From assembly GCF_900143085.1 (NCBI RefSeq), contig NZ_FRCZ01000002.1, forward strand, positions 372,001 to 436,000: a DNA stretch of 64,000 nucleotides, in the 5' to 3' direction. Below are positions 48,227-59,100 of the stretch, piece after piece. Each line of letters begins with the position of its first letter. Positions within the stretch are counted from its first letter, which is position 1. Both the position numbers and the translations under genes were made by a program. Source of the DNA: Gracilibacillus kekensis (lineage in GTDB: Bacteria; Bacillota; Bacilli; Bacillales; Amphibacillaceae). The notes beneath the pieces were generated by a model, which saw only the letters and a list, made by a program, of their open reading frames with translations, did not search any database and was not told the DNA's origin.

Positions 48227-49576
48227 CTACTCGGCGTTATTGTGTAACATCGAGTTAACAGCTTGTTTTACTTTTTCTTTTTCTATAACAAAATCTATAC
48301 GATGATTTTCATTTTTTTCTATCGCGTAATAATCCTCAGAAACAGATGTAAAACTTATTTGATGAAAGTTGTTTTCTTGTTCCTCTTCTATTTCATAATT
48401 AATTGTGATTTCAGCTGCGTCTTCGAGTTCTTCCCCCTCATATTTTTGGTCAAAAGTTAGGCCTACTAATTGTTTATAGTTATCTCTAAAGGCTTCCGTA
48501 TCTAATTGATAGTCATTACGAAAGACGGTTGTTTCTACTTCTTCTTCAGCATTCGTTATATGATCCATAGTAAAGGTTGCTTCTGTATCATTTGTCTCAA
48601 TCGTTAGGCTTGCTACTGCTTCAAAAGCAACAATATGGACAAATTGATCGATCATATCAAAGGATGGATGACTATATGGATTCAGAAGTTCCGTTGGTAA
48701 TGTGTAGACATCTTCTTGCCCTTCAATACTTACATAATATTGATTATCTGCTGCAGGCTCACCAATACGTAGTGTTTCTGTTTCGTTGTCTGACGAAAAA
48801 CGGACAGTGAAATCTGAATGTTCCATACCATAGTCCTTTCCTGCAGAAACCTTTTCTACTTTTTCGAGAGCATCCACTCCTAGAATCATTTCTTGCATTT
48901 TCGAAAAGGAAATACTGTATATCCCATGATATGGTTCATGCATATACCAACCACTTACATGTGCTAACGCTTCTTTTTCCGAATACGGAGATTCATTGCT
49001 CACTACAATATGCTCTGTTCCGTTGTCGATCTCGATTTCATTAACATCTTTAGAAGAAATCGATAATATTTTATTATTAAGTAAATCTTCCGGTTTAAGT
49101 GGTATTGTTTCGATCGCATTTCGATCTACTAAATAAATTTCTTGTTTTTCTCTATGTTCAACATAATATTGATCTTTTTTTTCATGCATTTGTCCAATTG
49201 AAATTCGTTGCACCTGGCCATTATTGTTTGAAAATGAAACGGTTACTTTCGGAAAATCTAGGTTAACATTTTTCTTCTCCACTTCTACACTCTCACCACT
49301 CATTTCTTTCATTGCAGTAAAAAAGGAAGATAATTTTTCACTATCTAACTCTTGATCTACATTTTCTAAAACCCATTCTTCATTTTTCTTTGTTATTGTT
49401 ACATTCTCGTTTGCTAATACATTTATCTCTGAAACAGCTTCAAAATCATCAATTAGTGTCTCCACTTTCTCTTCCCCATCAGCGGATTCTTCGTTTGAAT
49501 ATATTAATACAAATAACAAAATAGATAAACAGGCAATAGCTAAAACGATAAATAACATAATCCGTGATTTTTTCAT
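48227..49576 (-). CDS. DUF4340-like membrane-anchored protein
   Basis: Protein of about 449 residues with one N-terminal hydrophobic helix (about 7-25) and a long acidic extracytoplasmic region of repeated beta-rich segments, such as NEIEIDNGTEHIVVSN. This resembles the DUF4340 type found with gliding-type ABC exporters and in some Bacilli sugar clusters. I chose the ATG at 49576 (MKKSRIM), with AAGGG ten bases upstream. The frame also starts at 49594, overlapping the YesL stop by four bases. It is the last gene of the YesM-YesN-YesL run, so a role at the cell surface linked to that sensory system is inferred. Function is unknown. Confidence 0.7.
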   Translation of the reverse strand: MKKSRIMLFIVLAIACLSILLFVLIYSNEESADGEEKVETLIDDFEAVSEINVLANENVTITKKNEEWVLENVDQELDSEKLSSFFTAMKEMSGESVEVEKKNVNLDFPKVTVSFSNNNGQVQRISIGQMHEKKDQYYVEHREKQEIYLVDRNAIETIPLKPEDLLNNKILSISSKDVNEIEIDNGTEHIVVSNESPYSEKEALAHVSGWYMHEPYHGIYSISFSKMQEMILGVDALEKVEKVSAGKDYGMEHSDFTVRFSSDNETETLRIGEPAADNQYYVSIEGQEDVYTLPTELLNPYSHPSFDMIDQFVHIVAFEAVASLTIETNDTEATFTMDHITNAEEEVETTVFRNDYQLDTEAFRDNYKQLVGLTFDQKYEGEELEDAAEITINYEIEEEQENNFHQISFTSVSEDYYAIEKNENHRIDFVIEKEKVKQAVNSMLHNNAE

Positions 49577-49590
49577 ATATACATTTCCCT

Positions 49591-50256
49591 TCATTTTTGC
49601 ACCATTTCATCTTCCAATTTCATTAGAGGCTTTCTCATATTAAACATTATAAAAAAGGCTGCAGTACTCATACAAAACCAGACCGTTATTCCTGGAGCAA
49701 CATAATAAATGATTGTCAATGATATTAAGGTGGAGATGTGAAATAATGTCGTCTTAAAATACCGAAAAACAGCATAAATAGAGACGATAAATAAATTTTT
49801 TAGCTTTACTTCAAATCTTGTTATGATAGGGATGGCATACAACATAACAAATAATAAAAAAATGAGCATAATAAGAAATACTGGTGAAAACAGCTGAAGA
49901 TAGTAATTTGAATAATGCATATCGATTATTAGAATCGTCATTATTGTCCACTGTAGTAACCAGTATTTTGACGCAATTGCAAAGTTATCGCGGTAATACT
50001 TCCAAAAGTCCTTAGTTGGACGCAAGTCTTTTTGGCGAATTAATTTATCCATTGAGGCATATAACGCTACAAGCGAAGGTCCGGCAGGTAGTAAAGCAAT
50101 ATAAAATACTAAAATATTTTCAACCGTTACCTCCATCAAAAAATATGCTACTAAAAATAATAGATTTGCAATCATAAAATGAATATTTACAATTAAAAAA
50201 TGATAGAAATATTGAATAGCAATATATAATGGTTTTTCTGTAATGATTTGTGCCAT
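49591..50256 (-). CDS. YesL-like DUF624 membrane protein
   Basis: Membrane protein of 221 residues with the DUF624 block LPAGPSLVALYASMDKLIR near residue 56 and about five helices. It belongs to the GPS/GPA variant of the family, shared with the protein at 59632-60318. GGGG precedes the ATG, 13 bases after the response-regulator stop, so it is coupled to the two-component genes. The molecular role is unknown. Confidence 0.82.
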   Translation of the reverse strand: MAQIITEKPLYIAIQYFYHFLIVNIHFMIANLLFLVAYFLMEVTVENILVFYIALLPAGPSLVALYASMDKLIRQKDLRPTKDFWKYYRDNFAIASKYWLLQWTIMTILIIDMHYSNYYLQLFSPVFLIMLIFLLFVMLYAIPIITRFEVKLKNLFIVSIYAVFRYFKTTLFHISTLISLTIIYYVAPGITVWFCMSTAAFFIMFNMRKPLMKLEDEMVQK

Positions 50257-50269
50257 CTACATTTCCCCT

Positions 50270-51763
50270 TTATGTGTGTTGTATTCTTTTGTATTTCTGA
50301 AATTTTTTTGGACTTACTCCAGTATACTTTTTAAATTTTTTATAAAAATAATCATAATTGGTATAACCTACTTTTTCTGATACCTCATATACTTTCCAAC
50401 CGTTTTCTAACAGTAATTGTTTTGCGTTCTCCATCCTTACATTATCTAAAAAATGATGAAAATAGCTTCCGGTCTGTTTTTTGAACTTTTTCCCTAAGTA
50501 GGAGCGGTTATAGTTAAATAAATCTGCAATTACTTTTATACTTAACTCCTTATAATAGTATTTCTCGACATACTCCACGATTTTTTCTATCGTGTTTTCC
50601 GCATTACAGACAAACCCGTTAATTTCATTCGCTGTATTGGATAGTCGCATTCTTGTGGCTTCTAATAAAGATTGTAAATTTTGTGCTTCACAAACAATAG
50701 TAGCCATCTCTTCATTAGTTGGAGGACTTATATCTTGGTTGTTCTGAATAAGTTTTTGATAAATATCCTTCGTCAACTCTATAACCTCTGTAATTACCCT
50801 TTGCTTTTCGAATTTATGTGATTGATAATATGTTTCCAGTTGTTTAAAATAACCATCTAATTGCAATGTATTCTCAAATTCTATGGATCTACAAACATCT
50901 GTTATCCAATCGTTCATGTCCATTTCTAATAAAGATTTCTGGGCAAGATCAGTTTCTGATAAAATAAGCTGATTTCCATAGCTGTAACTTTGCGTAATCA
51001 GTGACTGAAGATCATTATATGCTTGAGGTAATTCATCGGTTGTTTTCACCTCTTGAAGCAATTGGATTTGATGGGGTTGCTTAATTTCCATACTGAAATG
51101 AAGTAATTGTTTTTTTAATAGATCTACATTTATTTTGTTCAACAATAAATATAATGTTTGATCTGACCAGAACCATTGGAACACCATCCGTCCCAATAGC
51201 TTTAATTTTTTCTCGATAAGACTTTTATCATAATTTTTATAGAATGTTAAACTTGCTAGATGAAACCATTTATCTTCATATTGCTTTAACGATTTATGAT
51301 CAAAGCTCTGACCTGTTATATATTTTATCCACTCTTCCTTTTCCGAAAAGGATTCATATTCAGACTTCTGAGTAGATAATAATTGTTCCTTTAGACATTT
51401 ATGGCGAATACTCTGTATCAAAGAAATTAGCTCTTCTTCGTCTACTGGTTTTAATAAATAAGACTCCATCCCCAAACGTATCGATTGTTGAGCATAAGCA
51501 AAATTAGAATAACCAGATAATACAATAAATTTACAGGTGAATCCTTCTTGTTTCGCTTGTTTCACCATTTCAATACCATTCAGTCCAGGCATTCGTATAT
51601 CCACAAATACAACATCTGGCTGAAATGATCGAATACTTTTCAATCCCATTTTGCCATTCTCAGCAATCCCTGCTATCTCAAATCCATAACTATTCCAATC
51701 AATAACAGAAGCTAACCCTTCTCGGATAAGTGGTTCATCATCAATAATTAACACTTTTAACAT
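50270..51763 (-). CDS. YesN-type response regulator, AraC family
   Basis: Response regulator of 497 residues. The receiver domain has the acidic residues at 8-9, Asp55 in VFVDIRMPG and the lysine in LKPVDEEE. A YesN-type linker leads to a C-terminal AraC double helix-turn-helix with YTNYDYFYKKFKKYTGVSP. It is encoded 15 bases after the kinase gene. Likely targets are the flanking importer and glycosidase genes (GH95, GH2, Lpl-type transporter), by the usual behaviour of the family. Confidence 0.92.
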   Translation of the reverse strand: MLKVLIIDDEPLIREGLASVIDWNSYGFEIAGIAENGKMGLKSIRSFQPDVVFVDIRMPGLNGIEMVKQAKQEGFTCKFIVLSGYSNFAYAQQSIRLGMESYLLKPVDEEELISLIQSIRHKCLKEQLLSTQKSEYESFSEKEEWIKYITGQSFDHKSLKQYEDKWFHLASLTFYKNYDKSLIEKKLKLLGRMVFQWFWSDQTLYLLLNKINVDLLKKQLLHFSMEIKQPHQIQLLQEVKTTDELPQAYNDLQSLITQSYSYGNQLILSETDLAQKSLLEMDMNDWITDVCRSIEFENTLQLDGYFKQLETYYQSHKFEKQRVITEVIELTKDIYQKLIQNNQDISPPTNEEMATIVCEAQNLQSLLEATRMRLSNTANEINGFVCNAENTIEKIVEYVEKYYYKELSIKVIADLFNYNRSYLGKKFKKQTGSYFHHFLDNVRMENAKQLLLENGWKVYEVSEKVGYTNYDYFYKKFKKYTGVSPKKFQKYKRIQHT

Positions 51764-51778
51764 GATGTTTCCCCCTTC

Positions 51779-53569
51779 TTAAAGATGATTACTTGTAATT
51801 TTTGGAATTTTAATCATCATGGTTGTGCCTAACCCTTCAATACTATCCATTTGAAGACCGTATTTTTCACCGTAATATAGCCTTAATCGTTGATGTACAT
51901 TATGAAGACCAATTCTACTTCCTTCAGAGTGGTAATTGTTATTGACCATATTTTTCTGAATTTCTTTTAGAGTATCTCTTGGAATACCTATGCCATTATC
52001 CTTCACTTCGATGAGAATAGATTTATCTTCTTCTATCATTTTAATATGAATAAACCCTGCTTCTTCTTTTTGTTCCAAACCATGAATAATTGCATTTTCT
52101 ACGATAGGTTGAATTAGTAAAGGAAAAATATGATACGCTTTAGCGTCCTCTTCTATCTCCATTTGATACGTGAATTTATCACCAAATCGTAATTTTTGAA
52201 TTTCTAAATAATGTGTAATTACTTCGATTTCTTCTGTAATAGGAACGGGTCTGTCTGTTCTTTCTAGAGCTGAACGCATCATTTTACTTAACATTTTCAC
52301 AATTTTTGCCACTTCAGGATCCTTATTCAAAACCGCTTTCATTCGAATCATTTCCAAAGTATTATATAAGAAGTGAGGGTTAATCTGACTTGCAAGCATT
52401 TTAAAGTCCATTTCTTTTTGTTTGCGCTTCCAAGTCTCTTCTTTTATTTTATGTATATATACTTCATCAATGATACGCTGGACACTTTGAGACGTAGTAG
52501 CTAGATCACGATATACTTCACTAATCTCATCGTTGCCACCTACTTCCTGCTTCATTTGGAAATTACCTTTTGCCACCTGGTACATTGTTCTTCTAAGCTT
52601 CTGTATTCGTTTATGAAAGCTTCGAATGAAGACTCCAATTAGCACTATCGAAATCGATAAAGCTCCAACAATCACCAAAAAACCACGTGAAAATATTTGA
52701 TTAGGCTCTTCCATTACTTCTTCAATTGGAATAAGTGTCGAAACTTGAAAGGTACTTTCCAGTGATTTATCCGGTCGAAAATGATGAACATTTACTTTAA
52801 CCTGTTCTGAATTGAACTCTCTGTCGATAACATAATTTTCTAAATTCGTAGGTTGTTCAACTAAAAATGATGGCTTCTCCCCAATATGTTGTCTTTTTGA
52901 ATCAAATACGATTATCTCATGATCTAATGTAATAAATACTTGATGCAGTTCAGCTTCCACAACAGATTTGAGCATATCAGGGGAGACGTAAATTGCTAAT
53001 ACACCTAATAAATCATTACTCTGACCGTATACGGCTCGAGTAAGTGCGAGACGTTGATTTCCAGTCCAATGTTCTGTCATATAAACCCACGTAAGTTTTC
53101 CACGCTTGGAAACAGCTTCTTGATACCATGCTTCTTGCTTTATCATAGAATCTGCATAAATAAAATTTGAATCTGTTATCATATCTTTTGTCATAAAGAA
53201 TTGTATCGTATCAACTTCATCATAGTACTTAAGAAAGTCATCAAAGACAGGGTAACGGTTATAAGCATTATATACATCTAAGGTAGAGGCATATTCGTTC
53301 TCTAAAAGTTCTTTCATATTTTGGTTAATGTAAAGCATATCTGCAATACTTGTTACACGATTAAAAATGGTTTGGAGTCTTAATTCCAGCTTATCGACAT
53401 TTGATTCTGCTTCACTTATAGAATTTTTAAGCACAATCTCTCTCGTGCCATAATTCAAATAAGCTCCTACCATTAATATTGGAATAGCAGTGACAATAAG
53501 GTAAATGCCTAGTAATTTATGTTTCACTTTTAAATGATCCATAAAAGTAGTCGAAATCTTCTTCCACAT
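51779..53569 (-). CDS. YesM-type sensor histidine kinase
   Basis: Membrane kinase of about 596 residues. Transmembrane helices at about 20-42 and 297-315 enclose a large extracytoplasmic sensor domain. A HAMP domain follows (about 316-368), then the phospho-acceptor His399 in ASQINPHFLYNT and an ATPase domain with NAIIHG and DNGIGIP. I chose the ATG at 53569, seven bases after GGGGG. The frame extends to a GTG at 53590. It is the partner of the YesN-type regulator just downstream. The ligand is unknown, perhaps a fucosylated or galactosylated oligosaccharide by context. Confidence 0.92.
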   Translation of the reverse strand: MWKKISTTFMDHLKVKHKLLGIYLIVTAIPILMVGAYLNYGTREIVLKNSISEAESNVDKLELRLQTIFNRVTSIADMLYINQNMKELLENEYASTLDVYNAYNRYPVFDDFLKYYDEVDTIQFFMTKDMITDSNFIYADSMIKQEAWYQEAVSKRGKLTWVYMTEHWTGNQRLALTRAVYGQSNDLLGVLAIYVSPDMLKSVVEAELHQVFITLDHEIIVFDSKRQHIGEKPSFLVEQPTNLENYVIDREFNSEQVKVNVHHFRPDKSLESTFQVSTLIPIEEVMEEPNQIFSRGFLVIVGALSISIVLIGVFIRSFHKRIQKLRRTMYQVAKGNFQMKQEVGGNDEISEVYRDLATTSQSVQRIIDEVYIHKIKEETWKRKQKEMDFKMLASQINPHFLYNTLEMIRMKAVLNKDPEVAKIVKMLSKMMRSALERTDRPVPITEEIEVITHYLEIQKLRFGDKFTYQMEIEEDAKAYHIFPLLIQPIVENAIIHGLEQKEEAGFIHIKMIEEDKSILIEVKDNGIGIPRDTLKEIQKNMVNNNYHSEGSRIGLHNVHQRLRLYYGEKYGLQMDSIEGLGTTMMIKIPKITSNHL

Positions 53570-53690
53570 AACCATCCCCCATTTCACCACTTCTAGACCT
53601 TTTATTAATTATCTATAGCTTTTTCAGTCGTTTCAAACTTACTTATATCAACAGTAGCTTTTCACAATCATACGTATAAAGTCTTTTTGC

Positions 53691-55943
53691 TTACCATTCG
53701 ATTTCCAGATGAAGTCGTTTGTTTTGGTCTAATGAGAACCACTGCTGATGATGCTTAGCCTGAGGAAATAAAGGTACATATAGTTTCATTTTTTGTTGAA
53801 TTGGACTCTCTAGTTCTAGACTAATACGCTTTTTGTTTATGTCCCATACAACTTTATGGACCGTAATTTGTTTTGATAATCTGACTCCCCTGATTTCACC
53901 ATAAGGAATTGACTTAGGTAATGCACCTAAAATAGTGAGTCGATCATTACTATAATCAATGATCATTTCATGGACTACCTGAGGGAGAGCACCATTACCG
54001 TCTACGTTAAATATTTCTTGTTCATTGTAATGAGACATTATCAGAGATGAATAAAAACAATTATTCTTTATTAGTAAACGGAAGATATCTTCAATCAAGT
54101 CTGGCATATGGAATTGAGTAGCACATAAAGCTGAGTGCATTCTTCCATGCGTAGAAGAGGTGTCACCTTCTTCATTCAATAACCATGCTTCCAATCGTTT
54201 CTCAAAAGCGGTTTTTGCTGCCTTCCACATAATGGGGTCTGTTTCCTCGTTGAATTCCCGACTTTGAAAGACTGGGTATAAGTGAGAAAAATGACGATGG
54301 TTATAGTTTTCTTCTTGTTCAGGAGTTAACCATTCTTTCAATGCACCATCTTCATTTATTTGATAGGACGGCATTTTATCTAACATTTTTTCACATTGAC
54401 ATATTTTTTCCTTTGGATAGTTTAATAATTGGTAGGATTCAATTAAATTGCTTAACACTTCTTTAGCTACAGCCACATCCTGTGTCGCATTATCCGCAGC
54501 ACCATTCTCTGCAGAATAAGAAGGAGAAAATCGAAAAACACCAGTTGGATCTTCTATAAGGAAGTCTTGGTAAAACAAAACAACTTCTTCTAAGAATGGA
54601 ATAACTTCCTTTTCAAGAAACAGTTGATCACCTGTAAAACGGTAGTATTGGAAATACCAATGTGCCAGCCAACCTGCACCACATGTCCAAAGATGGAGAG
54701 GCCATTCTTGATTCCAATGAACATGTTTTCCGCTATTACTGGAATGAATTGAGGCCATCACACCTCTAGCTCCATAATAGAATCGTGCATTTTCGCGAAA
54801 ACCAGGCATAAGTTCTTTTATTAAACGAAAATAACCTTCTAATCCCTCTAGGAGATTACTAGATAAAGCGGACGCTATTGATAATTCAACATTAGTATCA
54901 AATGTGAAATCACCACTCCATGCAGGGTGAAACGTTCCTGTCCAAATGCCTTGTAAATTTGGTGTTAGTTCACCAGCACTACAAATAAACATATAACGTC
55001 CAGCATCATACATTTTTTCAAGTAAGACTGGAGTCATACGATTTTGACCTTTTGCTTCTGCTACAAGTTCCCAGATAGAACGTTTTCTTTGATCATCAGA
55101 ACTAAGCGATAATTCTACTCTATCAAACATATCTTGGTGGATTACTTGATGCTCTAAAAATAAAGCTTCGTAGCTTTTTTCCTTTAGTTTGTCTAATTTG
55201 ATGATCCCCCTTTTATCAGGATTACTATATGGTATTATTTCCATACTAATTAGAAATGCCTGTTCACTTCTTAGTTCAAAGCCTTTCCGATTCGAAAGAG
55301 GAGTTATCCCATCCCCAGTTACTTTTATCATTACATCATAACCGCCATCACCATATAGATAATCAAAGTGGATATGCATCGTTTGTTCATATATAGTAAC
55401 CACTTGTGACATATATTGATTTTGATAGTCTTCTATCTTTATTTTATATGTGCCTGAACTCAGATAATGAAAAATTTGATTACTTTTCTGAGACACAAAA
55501 GTTTTTCTTATATAAGATTGCTCCTTTTCATCATAAGCAATAACGAGTTCACCAGTTTGATAATTAATACTGCGGTGATAATTTTCAAAATAGTGATGAT
55601 CTGTTTCAATCTGCAAATGAAATCCTGGATGCGAGGGATCACTCATTGTTAAACCCTGATACCCTTGGATTTTTGCTTTTACATAATGATAGGCAATAGC
55701 TTCTTTATATCCTTTCTTTTGGATAATTTCACGCATCTCCTCTAAAAAAGGTGCCAAATCAGGAAGCTGATAACTATTTCCTTGTGGTAAATATAAGCGA
55801 CAATGATTACCTATTAAGACATCTCGTATTGGATCTCCGTACACTAAAACACCATGGCGCCCATTTCCACTTACTAAAGCATCTTCCCAACAAGAGGCAG
55901 GTTGGTCAGTCCATATACCTCTTTCAGGTTTTGGATAGGACAT
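53691..55943 (-). CDS. GH95-family glycosidase (alpha-L-fucosidase-like)
   Basis: Cytoplasmic glycosidase of about 750 residues with the GH95 layout: an N-terminal beta domain opening with LVSGNGRHGVLVYGD, an alpha/alpha barrel and a C-terminal beta domain. The acid residue is conserved in SPSYSAEN and the base partner in FNVDGNG. At the place of the usual asparagine pair (MNVNLQMNYW type) it reads FDTNVELSI, so the first Asn is replaced by Asp. The family holds inverting alpha-1,2-L-fucosidases and some alpha-L-galactosidases. I chose the ATG at 55943 with AGGGG nine bases upstream. A perfect cre and a palindromic operator lie just upstream. Fucose removal from xyloglucan-type oligosaccharides is the favoured role. 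Confidence 0.82.
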   Translation of the reverse strand: MSYPKPERGIWTDQPASCWEDALVSGNGRHGVLVYGDPIRDVLIGNHCRLYLPQGNSYQLPDLAPFLEEMREIIQKKGYKEAIAYHYVKAKIQGYQGLTMSDPSHPGFHLQIETDHHYFENYHRSINYQTGELVIAYDEKEQSYIRKTFVSQKSNQIFHYLSSGTYKIKIEDYQNQYMSQVVTIYEQTMHIHFDYLYGDGGYDVMIKVTGDGITPLSNRKGFELRSEQAFLISMEIIPYSNPDKRGIIKLDKLKEKSYEALFLEHQVIHQDMFDRVELSLSSDDQRKRSIWELVAEAKGQNRMTPVLLEKMYDAGRYMFICSAGELTPNLQGIWTGTFHPAWSGDFTFDTNVELSIASALSSNLLEGLEGYFRLIKELMPGFRENARFYYGARGVMASIHSSNSGKHVHWNQEWPLHLWTCGAGWLAHWYFQYYRFTGDQLFLEKEVIPFLEEVVLFYQDFLIEDPTGVFRFSPSYSAENGAADNATQDVAVAKEVLSNLIESYQLLNYPKEKICQCEKMLDKMPSYQINEDGALKEWLTPEQEENYNHRHFSHLYPVFQSREFNEETDPIMWKAAKTAFEKRLEAWLLNEEGDTSSTHGRMHSALCATQFHMPDLIEDIFRLLIKNNCFYSSLIMSHYNEQEIFNVDGNGALPQVVHEMIIDYSNDRLTILGALPKSIPYGEIRGVRLSKQITVHKVVWDINKKRISLELESPIQQKMKLYVPLFPQAKHHQQWFSLDQNKRLHLEIEW

Positions 55944-55975
55944 ACTATTCACCCCTTCGTGTTAAAAATTACACA

Positions 55976-55990
55976 AGTTAGCGCTTTCAA
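55976..55990. promoter_or_regulatory. Perfect cre site upstream of GH95
   Basis: On the minus strand TTGAAAGCGCTAACT satisfies every position of WTGNAANCGNWNNCW. It lies 33 bases before the start codon, a typical position for CcpA repression. Confidence 0.75.
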
Positions 55991-56017
55991 TCAAAAGAAT
56001 TTTTTAGAAACCAATAA

Positions 56018-56032
56018 AGAAACCGGTTTCCA
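56018..56032. promoter_or_regulatory. LacI-type palindromic operator upstream of GH95
   Basis: AGAAACCGGTTTCCA contains the perfect dyad GAAACCGGTTTC. It resembles the AAAACGGTTTC motifs at 20983-21147, so a LacI-family protein may act here in addition to CcpA. Confidence 0.5.
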
Positions 56033-56043
56033 AATACACAAAA

Positions 56044-56070
56044 AATAGACCTTTACGAACAAGGTCTATT
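56044..56070 (-). terminator. Terminator of the GH2 gene
   Basis: AATAGACCTT and AAGGTCTATT pair perfectly over 10 bp with a 7-base loop. On the minus strand TTTTTTG follows, a good intrinsic terminator between GH2 and GH95. Confidence 0.75.
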
Positions 56071-56187
56071 ATAAATAAACTATTTTGAAAAAGCAATGGT
56101 GAATCTTAGCCCTGAAACATTACAAATGGAACTCACCTTGAGATAGCTATTGTAATCTTATGCGCTCATGTTAGATGTTGCAAGGTA

Positions 56188-59100
56188 TCATGATTCAAAA
56201 CGAAACCATCCCAGGTTGAAATTAGACCCTGGTAATAAAATAATGGACACATTCTGTTTTCCGAATATAGAATTATCCAGTTCAATGCGTTTCTCTTTAT
56301 ATCCTTCTGAGTATTCAAATTCAACAATCTCTGCCAATTCCTCTTGCCCATCAAAAAAACGAATATGAATCGTATTTTTATCTATAGGAGAGTGACCATA
56401 TAATACAAGCTGTGAGCAACCTGCTTCACCAAAATCAAAACCTTCAAACTCAAAAGAAACATTGTTACCTATATTTTCAACTCGATTTTGTACTTGCTTA
56501 TAAGAATCACCATAAATCTTATCTGCATCTACCGCATAGTTTTGCTCAAAGGCTCTACTTTGTTTTTCGAAACGAAATCCTTTAATATGCATTTTTTTAT
56601 TTGTAACAAAGGATAGCGATGTAATACCTTTTAATTTTTTAGATAATCTGAATGTTTCTTCTTGATAAACATTCCATTTGGATTCCTTCTGATAAATGGC
56701 ATCCGCTAACAAAGTGCTTGATACTTCTCCAGGCATCCCTTCCCAGATTTGAAGCTCATATGGTTCACTGGTGAGGGCAAAGATAGGAACCGTGAGTGTG
56801 TCGGACCCTTCTTTACCAAAATCAATATCCTGAAAACCTATTTGTGATTCACCATCTCTACTAGTGGCAACACCTCGTTCGTTGCCATTGGTTAATTCGC
56901 CTTTATGCTGATCATACAAACCTGCAGAAATAAAGGAATATGGGTCTTTAAAGGCAGTGCCCAATCCTTCTGCTTTTAATTCCAGTTCCGAAATTAGATT
57001 AATTGTATTCTTTCCATTTTTACTTGTACACCTTACACGAAATTCTCCGTCACCAAATGCTGTAATAGTTGCAAGGTTGCCGTTAGATTCGATCGAAGCC
57101 AGATTCGACTCGATCCCGACATCATTTACAACACTCCACTTTACCTCCTTGTAGTCCGTATTTGCTGGATAAAGGGTCGCTGTAACATGAACTGTAGGCT
57201 GTTCGACAGTTAATGTTTGTCCATTATCTGATTCAATTTCTATTTTGCGAACAGGTATTTCATTTTGCTTACCTGTTACTATAGTAGTTGGCTGATTAGC
57301 TGCAACCGGGCTATTGTTTGGCAGTTCTCTATTAGGCTGTTTAGCATTAAGTATTAGAGATGCTTCTGGCAAAGATGGCGAATGAACGTTTATGTGAATC
57401 GGACCAGTCTCAAATGTTGAACAAATAATCGCCATTAATTTACCATTAAACAAACGTCTGCTTGTTCCTTTGTACTGATCATAATCGGTTTGATCACCGT
57501 TGTCTAATCCGATCAAACGACCTGCACCCTCGACTTCAACGTTCACACGATTGTTCGCATTCTCAACAGGATTCCCTTTCTTATCAAGCATTCCAATTTC
57601 AACAAAGGCAAGGTCAATCCCGTCTGCTTTTAGTGTTGTATCTGCTGTAGCAAGTGTTATATCTGAAGGATCTCCAAAAGATTGTTTCTGATCTTGAGCA
57701 ATAACTTTTCCTTCTAAATCATAAGCATAGGCTTCTAACGTTCCTTTTTGATAGGGAACCTTCCACCAGCCAGAGATGACATCTCCATGTTTATGATCAA
57801 TTTCCTGAATACCTAACGATTGCCCATTTAGGAGTAAATCAACGTTAGGTGCATTCGTAGCTACCCTCACATCTATCATTTGTCCTTCATTAAAATCCCA
57901 ATATGGAAAGATATGTACCATTGGACTTTCCTCATAATCTGTCCATGCAGATTGATAGACATAATATGAATCTTTTTTAAAAGTTGCTGTATCAATCGAA
58001 CCAAAATAAGCATTCTTTGTGTGATATGGCGTAGGTTCTCCTATGTAATCAAAACCACTCCAAATAAATTGCCCTAATGAAAATGGTGTTTCTCTCTCTT
58101 TAATAAGCGCAGTTTCTATTGATTTTGCACCCCAACTTGTTGCACTATTACCTAATGAAGAACAATGTTGATCATCATCAGCTAAAATTGGCTTATCATA
58201 AGGAAAGTGGTAGACACCTCGGCTTTGGACTACCGCTACCGTTTCACTACCATAAATGATCCAATCGGGATGTTTTTTATGATGCTCTTCATAATACTTT
58301 TCGCCATAATTGTACCCGGCAAACTTGATAATATCAGCACATTTTTGGGCATTCTCCCAAGGCATATAATTGGATCCGATTGTTACAACTGCATTCTTTT
58401 TTGGATCAAATTGATAGACTAAATCCTTTAATATTTGGGTTAATTCCTGACCTCTTTCATCTGCATGTGTATCATAGATCTCGTTACCTATACTCCACAT
58501 GATAAGACTTACATGATTGCGGTCTCGTTTCACCCATGATTCAATATCTTTTTTATGCCATTCCTTAAAAAATCGCGCATAATCATAGGTAGTTTTAGAT
58601 CTTTCCCACATATCAAATGCCTCTGTTACGACTAGAAAACCCATTTCGTCTGCAAGCGTCATCATCTCTTTTGCAGGCATATTATGAGCAGTACGGATCG
58701 CATTTACACCCATTTCCTTTAATAATTGCATTCTATGTCTTAGAGCATGGATATTTATCGCTGCTCCTAATGCACCCAGATCATGGTGTTCATTAACCCC
58801 AAACAATTTCAGATGTTGACCATTTAGAAAGAAACCTCTGTCTGAATCAAATTCAATATGTTTAAAGCCAATATTCTGAGTTTGAGACTCTATTATGTCG
58901 TTATCAGATTTTGTCTCTAAAGTTGTGGTTAACTCATATAAATCCGGTTTATGTATATCCCATAGTTTTGGATTATCAATAGTTAAGGTTGATTGATTGT
59001 TTATATGGTCCTGATCCACATCTGCAGAAGCAGTCGCTACAACTGTTCCATCTTTTTGGAGAGTATGCTTCAATACCAAAGACTTTGTTACAGATAAACT

